This document shows positions 1 through 7,895 of a DNA stretch of 64,000 bases, piece by piece. Source of the stretch: WTGA01 sp965214055 (GTDB lineage: Bacteria; Pseudomonadota; Gammaproteobacteria; Arenicellales; Poriferihabitantaceae); assembly GCA_965214055.1 (NCBI GenBank), contig OZ243931.1, positions 1,364,001 through 1,428,000 of the forward strand, written 5' to 3'. Position numbers and translations under genes: made by a program. The first letter of the stretch is position 1. Each line of letters begins with the position of its first letter. The notes beneath the pieces are model-generated. The model did not search any database and was not told where the DNA came from. It saw only the letters and a program-made list of their open reading frames with translations.

Positions 1-772
1 AGAACAGGGGAATCATCACGGCACAGATCACAATATTCAGATACACCAGATACATGGCGACCTGGCGGGACTGGCCGGTCAGGTTCGCCGACAGGATGTA
101 CATGATGACGCTCGACCCGATGAAGGTGCCGTATATGATCATTATGGCCTGGTCCATGGTGAGGACCCCGACAGAGGTAAGGCTGATGCCAAATACGGAT
201 ACCGTGCTTGAAGACTGCACGGCGGCTGTCAGCCCCATCGAGATCAGGAACGCAAGCAGCAGCGAAGCCCCGGTCTCTTCCATCATATCCAGGAACCAGG
301 GCTGATTGGCCAGCGGCGCGGCTGAATCCTTCAGTAACATCAGCCCGAAAACAACCATGGTGCCGCCGAAGAACGCCGCCGCGACCCGGTGGTATTTCGA
401 CAGGGACTTGCTGGTCAGGGCAAGGCCGGAAAGGCCGAGCAGGAACAGCGCAACCATCCTGACGTCGAAGGTGACGATCAGCACGAGAAGCGTCACGCCG
501 CAGCCGCCGCCGAGAATGAGCGCGAATGCGCTCTTTGTTGTAATCATCCCCGAGCGCAGGATGCTGACCACGATAAAGGCCAATCCGCTCATGCTCTGGG
601 TGGCACCGCCGGCGAGCCCGCCCCAGAAGAAGGCACTCAGGGGATGCCCTGTCAGGCGCTGCGCGGTTCGGCGCAACCGCCGGCTCGCCAGTTTCTTCAG
701 GTTCTCCGTAAGGAACCACATTCCGGCAACAAACAGCCCAAGCCCGCCGATAACGCCGGCAAAATGTTCCAT
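1..772 (-). CDS. Na/Pi-cotransporter family membrane protein (partial, C-terminus outside window)
   Basis: The reverse strand is open from an ATG at 772 to the window edge, giving the first 257 residues of a very hydrophobic protein that starts MEHFAGVIGGLGLFVAGMWF. It shows the two inverted-repeat halves of the Na/phosphate cotransporter family (PF02690). The first signature reads TQSMSG instead of the usual QSSSA. The second is a canonical VQSSSTVS, followed by a GSS motif. Family members move phosphate with sodium across the inner membrane or act as phosphate-efflux (YjbB-like) proteins; the substrate cannot be decided here. A GAGGAGG ribosome-binding site lies about 8 bases upstream of the ATG. 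Family call firm, role inferred. Confidence 0.82.
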   Translation of the reverse strand, partial: MEHFAGVIGGLGLFVAGMWFLTENLKKLASRRLRRTAQRLTGHPLSAFFWGGLAGGATQSMSGLAFIVVSILRSGMITTKSAFALILGGGCGVTLLVLIVTFDVRMVALFLLGLSGLALTSKSLSKYHRVAAAFFGGTMVVFGLMLLKDSAAPLANQPWFLDMMEETGASLLLAFLISMGLTAAVQSSSTVSVFGISLTSVGVLTMDQAIMIIYGTFIGSSVIMYILSANLTGQSRQVAMYLVYLNIVICAVMIPLF

Positions 773-928
773 AATTTACGTCCTCCTCAAGGTGGCGTTA
801 GCAATAGGCAACACTGCCCGGTTCTGTAGCAAATGAACGGTACGCCGACCAGCGGGTAGGACGGCAGTATACCGAAAGATGAGGCTCATCTTCAACAGCT
901 TGGAACAAGTGTGGTCTATTGAAGGGGG

Positions 929-2839
929 TTATTGTGAAATCCCCGTGTCCCGGAAGGAAGCCGGGTTGGATGAATATGCTTCCACCACCGTAGACAGTAT
1001 CTTTCGGATTTCTCCGTTCCCCCCCTGCTTGACCTGGCGGTTGAGTTCCCCCAGTTTCTTCTCGATTTCTGTCCAGGGCACAAATTTTTCACTGGCCATC
1101 ATGATGCGGTCATGCTGTGTCTTGGCCACGTTATCGCCGATCAACAATTCCTCATGCAGTTTTTCTCCTGGCCGCAGCCCGGTAAATTCAATCCCGATAT
1201 CGCCGTCAGGGTTCCGGTCATTTTTCAGTGTCAGGCCACTCAGCTTGATCATTTTTACAGCCAGATCATAAATTTTGACGGAGTCTCCCATGTCCAGCAC
1301 AAACACTTCGCCCCCCTTTCCCATGGCTCCCGCCTGAATCACCAGCTGGGAGGCTTCCGGGATGGTCATGAAGTAACGTGTCACATCGGGGTCGGTGACC
1401 GTTACCGGCCCCCCCACGTTGATCTGGTCGCGAAACAGGGGAATGACGGATCCGGACGAATCAATCACGTTGCCAAATCGCACAATGATGAAGCGGGTCC
1501 CTTTTCCAAGGGGGGTATTGTCGAGTGATTGCAGGATCAGCTCGGAAAATCTTTTCGTCGCACCCATCACATTGGAAGGGCGTACGGCCTTGTCCGTGGA
1601 AATCAGAACGAATTTGTTGACATTCGCCTTGATGGCTGCGAGGGCAACGGAATGGGTCCCGAAAATATTGTTCTGCACCCCCATTTCCGGATTGGCTTCG
1701 ACCAGGGGGACATGTTTGTATGCCGCCGCATGGAACAGGGTGTCCACCCGGTAACGCCGGCACTGTTCCGCCATATATTCGGTGTCGTATACGGACCCCA
1801 AAATGGAAACATAATCCACCTTGCCCCGGCCGAGTTCCCGGTCAATGGTATACAGGTTAAATTCGCTTTGCTCGAAAAGCACGATCCGTTTCGGATTCAG
1901 CATTGCAATTTGCCGACACAATTCCGAGCCGATGGAGCCCCCTGCGCCGGTCACCATGACGATTTGATTGTCGATATTTCTGCGCATCAGGTTTTCATCC
2001 GGCGGGACCGATTCCCGGCCGAGCAAATCGGCGATGTTGATCGCCCTGACATCCTGAACCTTGACCTTTCCCGAAGCAATCGACGCAATATCCGGCAGGG
2101 TCCGGACCTGTACAGGAAGGGGTTCCAGTGCAGTGAGGATCTCGGCACGTCGGCCCCGGGAAACCGACGGCAGTGCCAGCAGGATTTCCGAAACTGCCGT
2201 GGAGCGGACCAGTTCCTGCAAATTCTCCGACGAATAAACCCGGTGCCCCCGGATATACTGGTTGTACAAGCGGGAAGAATCATCGATAAACCCGGCAACT
2301 TCGGTTTGATGGTGAGAGGCCAGCCCGGCGGCAAGCTGGATGCCGGCTTCCCCCGCTCCATAGATGAGTACTTTCTTTATATCGGTCTTTCCCCGGGTTT
2401 TGTGCAGCGAGTGCATATAGATATTCGTCAGCCATTGCGCAGTCAACCGTGAGCCGCCAATAAATATAAGCGCCATCGCCCAGTTGATGAGAATGAGTGT
2501 GCGCGGAATCCCTGAAACCCCCGAGAACTGTACGATGACTGCCCAGATCAGGCTGTATATGGTCACCGCGCTCAGTACTGCCCAGATGGTGTCCCGGGTC
2601 ATGTGGCGGATGACCGCACGGTACAGGCCATTGCGTACAAATACGGGAATCGCCACTACCGGCGCCATCATGCCCAGCCAGACCCATTGCGCATCCGGCA
2701 CATCAAAGGTATCCATCCTCAGGAAGTAGGACAGCCAAAGTGCCATCAGGACCAAACCGGAATCAATGGCCAGGAATAGGGTGGTTTTGGCCTGGCGTGA
2801 AAGATTCAGCAGTGAGGAAATGGATCGGTGGGTCGGCAT
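929..2839 (-). CDS. FlaA1/WbpM/CapD-type nucleoside-diphosphate-sugar 4,6-dehydratase
   Basis: About 636 residues. The N-terminal 150 residues hold four membrane helices. A first Rossmann motif (GAGEAG, about residue 165) and a second dehydratase domain with TGAGGSIGSE (about residue 300) follow. This is the layout of membrane-bound UDP-GlcNAc 4,6-dehydratases (WbpM, PglF), which make keto-sugar precursors for O-antigen, capsule or protein glycosylation. In the active site the usual YxxxK of the short-chain dehydrogenase superfamily is MGATK (MxxxK), as in the large dehydratases of this group. STDKA and LRPGEKLHEE are also present. An in-frame TTG at 2857 is a possible earlier start; the ATG at 2839 is preferred. 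No other glycan gene is visible nearby. Confidence 0.88.
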   Translation of the reverse strand: MPTHRSISSLLNLSRQAKTTLFLAIDSGLVLMALWLSYFLRMDTFDVPDAQWVWLGMMAPVVAIPVFVRNGLYRAVIRHMTRDTIWAVLSAVTIYSLIWAVIVQFSGVSGIPRTLILINWAMALIFIGGSRLTAQWLTNIYMHSLHKTRGKTDIKKVLIYGAGEAGIQLAAGLASHHQTEVAGFIDDSSRLYNQYIRGHRVYSSENLQELVRSTAVSEILLALPSVSRGRRAEILTALEPLPVQVRTLPDIASIASGKVKVQDVRAINIADLLGRESVPPDENLMRRNIDNQIVMVTGAGGSIGSELCRQIAMLNPKRIVLFEQSEFNLYTIDRELGRGKVDYVSILGSVYDTEYMAEQCRRYRVDTLFHAAAYKHVPLVEANPEMGVQNNIFGTHSVALAAIKANVNKFVLISTDKAVRPSNVMGATKRFSELILQSLDNTPLGKGTRFIIVRFGNVIDSSGSVIPLFRDQINVGGPVTVTDPDVTRYFMTIPEASQLVIQAGAMGKGGEVFVLDMGDSVKIYDLAVKMIKLSGLTLKNDRNPDGDIGIEFTGLRPGEKLHEELLIGDNVAKTQHDRIMMASEKFVPWTEIEKKLGELNRQVKQGGNGEIRKILSTVVEAYSSNPASFRDTGISQ

Positions 2840-3050
2840 TCGGGACGATTTGGTCAAGGTGCTGGACGGGTATTGATGGGTTCGAAATGCGGTTCAGGCC
2901 GACTGGATCGGGAGATATATTCTGTCAATTGCCTATGCATGTTTTCCTGTTACCCCGTACTTTGCATGCCGTCCCCCATTTCAGCGTGGGGACAGGCGTG
3001 ACCACTTGATTGTGCCCGCCCCGGAGGGAAGTCTTCTGCAATGGATGCGC

Positions 3051-4361
3051 TCAATGCCTGGAATGTTGTTTGACGCCCATGATCCAGGTTTCCCGGATGG
3101 CACGGTCATCCCCCAGCATTTGTATGGCGAACAACTTCTCTGTCAGGCTCCTGCAGCTTGCGAGTTTGCGTTCGAGCAACGGTGTGGCCCGGTAGTCCAG
3201 TACAATAAAATCGGCTTCCTTGCCTTTCTCGAAATTTCCGATCTGTTGCTCAAGGTTCAGTACACGGGCGCCTCCCAGTGTGGCCAGGTACAGCGAGCGC
3301 AGCGGTGACAGGTTCGCCTGCTGGAGCTGTTGGACCTTGTAGGCCTCATTGATGGTTCTCAGGATCGAGAAGCTGTCACCTCCGCCCACATCCGTGCCCA
3401 ACCCCACCGGCACGCCATACTTGTCGGCAGATTCCAGGTTGAACAGTCCGCTGCCAATAAACAGGTTTGAAGTCGGGCAAAACGACAGGCTGGATTCCGA
3501 TTCTCCCAGGCGACTCCATTCCCGGTCTGACAGGTGAATCCCGTGCGCAAATACCGACCGTTTTCCCAGCAGTCCATAATGCTCATAAACATCCAGATAA
3601 TCGGTCCGGTCCGGAAACAGGTCCCGGACCCATCTGCACTCTGCCTGGTTCTCCGACAAATGTGTGTGCAGATGCACGCTCCCGTTTTCCTTCAGGAGTT
3701 GCCCGGCCAACGCCAGTTGCTCCCCGGTGGAAGTGGCTGCAAAGCGGGGGGTCACGGCATATCCCAGCCGCCCCTTTCCATGCCAGCGCCTGATCAGTTG
3801 TCTGCTCTGCTCATAACCGGATTGTGCCGTATCGAGCAACTCATCCGGGGCATTGCGGTCCATCATCACTTTCCCACAGATCATTCTCAGGTTGCGGGCC
3901 CCGGCGACGTCAAAAAATGCTTCAACGGACTGGGGATGAACCGTTCCGAAAACCAGCGCGGTGGTGGTTCCGTTTCGAAGCAATTCATCAATGAAAAATT
4001 CCGCCGTGGAGAGGAAGGACTGTTTGTCCCGGAAACCGGATTCTGCCGGGAACGTGTGGTTGTGCAGCCAGTCGATCAACTGTGTGCCATACGATGCAAT
4101 GACGTTTACCTGGGCATAATGAATGTGTGTGTCAATGAAGCCGGGTACAATCAGTGCATTGGAATGTGAATAAACGGGGACGTTGTCCGGCAACCCCGGG
4201 GTCAGGTCCCTTGCCGGTCCGCACTGGGTCACATACCCTTCTTCAATGACCAGCAGGCCGTCTTCAAGGTATTGTTCCGGAGCGTCCCGGCGGTGGGCTG
4301 CACCATGCCGGGGATCATCCATGAAATGTAAAATTTCACCGCGATGTGCCGTTATACTCAT
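3051..4361 (-). CDS. guaD: Guanine deaminase
   Basis: 436 residues, the normal length. It is an amidohydrolase that converts guanine to xanthine and ammonia. The metal-binding PGFIDTHIHYAQ is at residues 73-84 (His79, His81), followed by the guanine deaminase signature YGTQLIDWLHNHTFPAE. Further metal or catalytic motifs are HTHLSEN, HGIHLSDREW and GLGTDVGGGDSFS. It is divergent from uraD-uraH, so this is a purine-degradation locus. Xanthine dehydrogenase and uricase are not in the window. ATG start at 4361 with no clear Shine-Dalgarno sequence. Confidence 0.95.
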   Translation of the reverse strand: MSITAHRGEILHFMDDPRHGAAHRRDAPEQYLEDGLLVIEEGYVTQCGPARDLTPGLPDNVPVYSHSNALIVPGFIDTHIHYAQVNVIASYGTQLIDWLHNHTFPAESGFRDKQSFLSTAEFFIDELLRNGTTTALVFGTVHPQSVEAFFDVAGARNLRMICGKVMMDRNAPDELLDTAQSGYEQSRQLIRRWHGKGRLGYAVTPRFAATSTGEQLALAGQLLKENGSVHLHTHLSENQAECRWVRDLFPDRTDYLDVYEHYGLLGKRSVFAHGIHLSDREWSRLGESESSLSFCPTSNLFIGSGLFNLESADKYGVPVGLGTDVGGGDSFSILRTINEAYKVQQLQQANLSPLRSLYLATLGGARVLNLEQQIGNFEKGKEADFIVLDYRATPLLERKLASCRSLTEKLFAIQMLGDDRAIRETWIMGVKQHSRH

Positions 4362-4471
4362 ACTATCTGATTGACAATCGTCACCTATGACCTGTTCTGG
4401 ACCGATTGAGCCCGCTCGTGGGTTCCAGGACCAAGTATAAACAATCCCTGCACCGGACTAAAGGAAACATG

Positions 4472-4487
4472 TTGACCATCTGGTCAA
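4472..4487. promoter_or_regulatory. Candidate operator: perfect 7-2-7 inverted repeat between guaD and uraD
   Basis: TTGACCA-TC-TGGTCAA lies 20 bases before the uraD start codon in the divergent guaD/uraD spacer. The arms resemble GntR/FadR-type half-sites. TTGACC within it could be a -35 box, with TACATT at 4495-4500 (17-base spacing) as a -10. That would place the transcript start at or very near the uraD ATG. The regulator is unknown. Confidence 0.45.
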
Positions 4488-4506
4488 TAAATATTACATT
4501 GCAAAG

Positions 4507-5040
4507 ATGAACATTTCAGCATTGAATGCATTGGGGGCAAAAAGCGCCAATGAGACGTTTATGCAATGCTGTACCGCGCGTCGATGGGCACTTGCCATGA
4601 CCGGTTCAAGACCCTATCCCTCGAAAACCGCGATTCTTGAGCAGGCGGAGATTGTTTGGGGCCAGATGGAGGAGCCTGATTTTCTGGAAGCATTTGATGG
4701 GCACCCCAAAATAGGAGACCCCGGTTCCCTAAAGGAAAAATACGGTACGACGCGTTCCATGGCGGGTCACGAGCAATCCCGGGTGGAACTGGCATCGGCC
4801 CGGGTACAGGCCGAATTGGCGGCCTATAACCGACAATACGAAAAGGTGTTCGGTTTTATCTTCATTGTCTGTGCAACGGGAAAATCCGCAGAAGAAATGC
4901 TTGAACTGATCAAGACCAGGATAGACAATCCGGTCAGCAGGGAAATCGCCATCGCGGCGGCGGAACAATCCAAAATAACCGCCATCAGAATCCAGAAGAT
5001 TTTCGAGAACGATGGCCCGTCCACGGGAGAAGGTCCATGA
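4507..5040 (+). CDS. uraD: OHCU decarboxylase (2-oxo-4-hydroxy-4-carboxy-5-ureidoimidazoline decarboxylase)
   Basis: 177 residues, typical for UraD. It catalyses the last step of urate breakdown to S-allantoin. The family signature GHPKIGD is at residues 65-71, with His66 the expected catalytic histidine. SMAGHEQS and the FGFIFIVCATGKSAEEML segment are also typical. The stop overlaps the start of uraH (ATGA), so the two are translationally coupled. No Shine-Dalgarno sequence is visible before the ATG, which fits the possible leaderless promoter described at 4472. Confidence 0.93.
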   Translation: MNISALNALGAKSANETFMQCCTARRWALAMTGSRPYPSKTAILEQAEIVWGQMEEPDFLEAFDGHPKIGDPGSLKEKYGTTRSMAGHEQSRVELASARVQAELAAYNRQYEKVFGFIFIVCATGKSAEEMLELIKTRIDNPVSREIAIAAAEQSKITAIRIQKIFENDGPSTGEGP

Positions 5041-5378
5041 GCCAGATAACCACCCATGTCCTCGATACATCCAGGGGCCAGCCAGCCCCGGGAATCACGG
5101 TAAAAATCCATTGTGAGACCAATGGAAAATGGTCGGAACTTGGCAGGGGCGTCACCGATTCGGACGGGCGGGTTGCCAACCTAATGGACAGCGCACGGGT
5201 ATTGTCGGCAGGAAATTACAAGCTTTGTTTTGAAACAGGCCCTTACTTCCAGCGCGCAGGACAGCCTTCCTTCTATCCCCGTGTAGAAGTCATTTTTCAG
5301 GTTGCCGGGGATGGTCAGCACTATCATGTTCCCCTGTTGCTGAACCCCTTTGGCTATTCGACCTACCGGGGGAGTTGA
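5037..5378 (+). CDS. uraH: 5-hydroxyisourate hydrolase (transthyretin-like)
   Basis: 113 residues. It begins with the family signature ITTHVLDTSRGQPAPG and ends with the diagnostic C-terminal YRGS; the catalytic His, Arg and C-terminal Tyr-Arg-Gly-Ser are all present. It hydrolyses 5-hydroxyisourate to OHCU, the substrate of the preceding UraD. The start overlaps uraD by four bases. No signal peptide is seen, so the enzyme is cytoplasmic. Confidence 0.95.
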   Translation: MSQITTHVLDTSRGQPAPGITVKIHCETNGKWSELGRGVTDSDGRVANLMDSARVLSAGNYKLCFETGPYFQRAGQPSFYPRVEVIFQVAGDGQHYHVPLLLNPFGYSTYRGS

Positions 5379-5469
5379 TTCGGGCCCGGCTCATTGTCCG
5401 GCAAAATCATGACCGAATCACCGGACCGGCAAACAAACCGGACCAGTGGTCCGGGCAGACCGATTCAGA

Positions 5470-6318
5470 TCAACGCGGCGTTCCCGTGGTCCGCAGAGGG
5501 TTCACGGTCACCTCGTACCCCGCAAATTTCCGTATGTTCAGAACACCGGTATCCAAAATCAGGTACTGTCCCTTGATGCCATCGAGTGTGCCCGATATGG
5601 CGGGGGTTTTATCGAAACTCAGGCTGGTCACCCTGTCCGGAAAGCGTGCGACCGGGTAGTTGATCTCTACCGCCGATTCGTTGAGTGGTCGCAAACGCAA
5701 ACCGGGATATTTGGACTGGAGGTGGTTCAAATCCGGCTCCGCCTGCTGTAGCAGATGGTCCATCGCTGCTTTCATGTCAACGGCTTCCGCGTTCCCTTTC
5801 AGCATCTTTCTCCAATCCGTTCGGTCACTGACCCACGTTTTCAGGGTGGCTTCAACCAATCCCGAGTGATAGCGGCTTTTTACCCTGAACAGGGGGATTG
5901 CCTGGGTTGCTCCCTGATCAATCCATCTCGTTGGTATCTGGGTCCCCCGTGTAATGCCCACTTTCAGGCCGGATGAATTGGCGAGATAGACACAATGATC
6001 CTGCATGCAGTATCCATCGGCCCATGTCGGGTTGCGGCAGGTCCCATGGTGGTAATGGCAGGTTTCCGGCCTGACCATGCACAGGTCGCAACTTGCCAGG
6101 GTCCTGAAGCAGGGGAAACAGTGGCCCTGGGAGAAGCTTTTTTTGGTGGCTCTGCCGCATTCCGTGCAAAATATCCTGCCGCTGTACTGGATATCGAGGG
6201 GTTGACCCAGGTGCCGGTCAAGGGGATACATCACGTTGCCGACCGGGAGCTGATAGGAGACCGGGTCGCGGTAATCCACCCCCATTTTGCGCAGTACACC
6301 AGAACAGATTTCAACCAT
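5470..6318 (-). CDS. DUF2797 protein with cysteine-rich zinc-ribbon-like segment
   Basis: 282 residues from the preferred ATG at 6318, which has GGGAGAA about 7 bases upstream; an ORF extension to 6414 lacks such a site. After about 60 residues comes a cysteine-rich block (FCTECG, CFPCF, CDLC, a CHYHHGTC run) likely to bind metal. A VYLANSSGLKVGITR segment that recalls GIY-YIG-like folds follows. This architecture matches the DUF2797 family, whose function is not established. It is convergent with uraH and divergent from folE, with no operon partner. Confidence 0.75.
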   Translation of the reverse strand: MVEICSGVLRKMGVDYRDPVSYQLPVGNVMYPLDRHLGQPLDIQYSGRIFCTECGRATKKSFSQGHCFPCFRTLASCDLCMVRPETCHYHHGTCRNPTWADGYCMQDHCVYLANSSGLKVGITRGTQIPTRWIDQGATQAIPLFRVKSRYHSGLVEATLKTWVSDRTDWRKMLKGNAEAVDMKAAMDHLLQQAEPDLNHLQSKYPGLRLRPLNESAVEINYPVARFPDRVTSLSFDKTPAISGTLDGIKGQYLILDTGVLNIRKFAGYEVTVNPLRTTGTPR

Positions 6319-6525
6319 ACAGATTTCTCCCGAGATTAAGGATGCCGCCGGCCATTGGGCAGTGAGGCAAAGGGTCATTGATCCGTGATCAACCCTGCAT
6401 TTTTGATATCTCAAATTCCGCCAGTCGGCAAACGGAAAACCCGTGTCGAGCGGGATGGGTCCGCAATCGCCGGGTAAACCAATGGTACAATAGTCCCATT
6501 AAACCATACTACCCAAATCTGAAAT

Positions 6526-7086
6526 ATGGGAAAAACCGAATCAATCGCCCAACACTACCGTTCCCTGTTGCAACTGATCGGGGAAGATGCGGAACGGACC
6601 GGAGTGGCGCAGACGCCATTTCGCGCGGCCAAGGCCCTGGAATACCTGACCCAGGGGTATACGCAAAACCTCGATGACGTGGTGAACCAGGCCATTTTCC
6701 TGTCGGACAATGACGAAATGGTCATCGTCAAGGATATTGAGTTGTACTCATTGTGCGAACATCATCTTCTGCCTTTCATCGGCAAATGCCACATTGCCTA
6801 TCTGCCTGCGGGAAAGGTGATTGGATTGTCGAAAATGGCACGGATTGCCGATATGTACGCCAGGCGCCTCCAGATACAGGAAAACCTGACCGAGCAGATT
6901 GCAAGTGCCCTTGAAGCGGTGACCGGGGCCCGGGGGGTCGGTGTGATCATCGAAGCGCAACACCTGTGCATGATGATGCGAGGCGTGGAAAAGCAGAATT
7001 CCATCATGAAAACCTCCATGATGCTTGGATCCTTCAGGACGGACCCCCGCACCCGGGCCGAGTTCCTTACACTGGTGGGAGGCTGA
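6526..7086 (+). CDS. folE: GTP cyclohydrolase I
   Basis: 186 residues. It catalyses the first step of tetrahydrofolate/pterin synthesis, GTP to dihydroneopterin triphosphate. Zinc ligands are visible as SLCEHHLLPF (Cys77, His80) and HLCMMMRG, and YLPAGKVIGLSK is the usual active-site segment. The family is a decameric cytoplasmic enzyme. The xni gene starts 22 bases downstream. TACAAT at 6486-6491 may be part of its promoter. Confidence 0.96.
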   Translation: MGKTESIAQHYRSLLQLIGEDAERTGVAQTPFRAAKALEYLTQGYTQNLDDVVNQAIFLSDNDEMVIVKDIELYSLCEHHLLPFIGKCHIAYLPAGKVIGLSKMARIADMYARRLQIQENLTEQIASALEAVTGARGVGVIIEAQHLCMMMRGVEKQNSIMKTSMMLGSFRTDPRTRAEFLTLVGG

Positions 7087-7108
7087 TTCCAGCCGTTATC
7101 GGGTGCTC

Positions 7109-7888
7109 ATGAAAGCGTTGCTGATAGATGGTCTCAACATCATCCGACGAATTTATGCCGCGGTTCCTGAAAACAAACCGGGTTACCCGGATTCGGGCCA
7201 TATCCAGCGGGTTATCTCTTCCAGCAGTGCATCCATAAAGCGCGCACTCCATCAACATGGTCCCAGCCATTGTGTTGTGGTGCTGGAAGCCGGAGGACAA
7301 AACTGGCGCCATAAAATCTATCCGGATTACAAGAAAAACCGCCGGCCCATGCCCGGGGAACTGAAGCAGGCACTGCCGGAATTCAACCGGCATTTTGAGG
7401 AGCTTGGCGTGGCTGTACTCACCCTGCCGGGATTTGAGGCGGATGATGTTCTGGCGACCCTGGCCACAAAAATACAAAAGAGGCAGGGCCGGTCCGTCAT
7501 TCTTTCCACCGACCGGCTCCACTGCCAGTTATTGTCACCCGGCATAGAAGTATATGATCACTTTGCTCAGCGCGCCCTGGACCACGGTGTGGTTCAGTTG
7601 AAATACCGGGTAGAGCCATCGCGTATCCCCGATGTCCTGGCATTGGCCGGTGACCGGGGCCTGTCCATTGCCGGGGTGCGGTCCGTCGGGACCCGGACCG
7701 CCGCAACGCTGGTCAACGAACATGGAGGTCTTGAATCGGTTCTGGCTGCGGCGGACTCCATGCCGGGCAAGCTTGGCCAAACCCTGAAAAGCAGTGGTGA
7801 AGAAGCCAGAACCGCTTTCAGGCTGTTTTCACTGAAGACGGATATTCAGTTGGGTATCAATCTTAAGGAATTGAGGTGCAGGCCGTGA
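7109..7888 (+). CDS. xni: Flap endonuclease Xni (exonuclease IX-like)
   Basis: 259 residues from ATG 7109; GTG 7103 is an alternative start. It is homologous to the 5'-3' exonuclease domain of DNA polymerase I. Present are LIDGLNIIRR, the FEADDVLATLA acidic motif and a helix-3-turn-helix (GVRSVGTRTAATLV). In the motif after STD, where PolA has an Asp (SSDKDLAQL), this protein reads STDRLHCQL. That matches Xni rather than a PolA fragment. It probably trims flaps during replication or repair. The short gap to ydbH suggests co-transcription. Confidence 0.85.
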   Translation: MKALLIDGLNIIRRIYAAVPENKPGYPDSGHIQRVISSSSASIKRALHQHGPSHCVVVLEAGGQNWRHKIYPDYKKNRRPMPGELKQALPEFNRHFEELGVAVLTLPGFEADDVLATLATKIQKRQGRSVILSTDRLHCQLLSPGIEVYDHFAQRALDHGVVQLKYRVEPSRIPDVLALAGDRGLSIAGVRSVGTRTAATLVNEHGGLESVLAAADSMPGKLGQTLKSSGEEARTAFRLFSLKTDIQLGINLKELRCRP

Positions 7889-7895
7889 ATTCAAC

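Noticed and set aside
1529..2452. A 307-residue plus-strand ORF opposite the sugar dehydratase gene.
   Set aside because: It is an antisense shadow of a clear, motif-rich gene and has no protein-like pattern.
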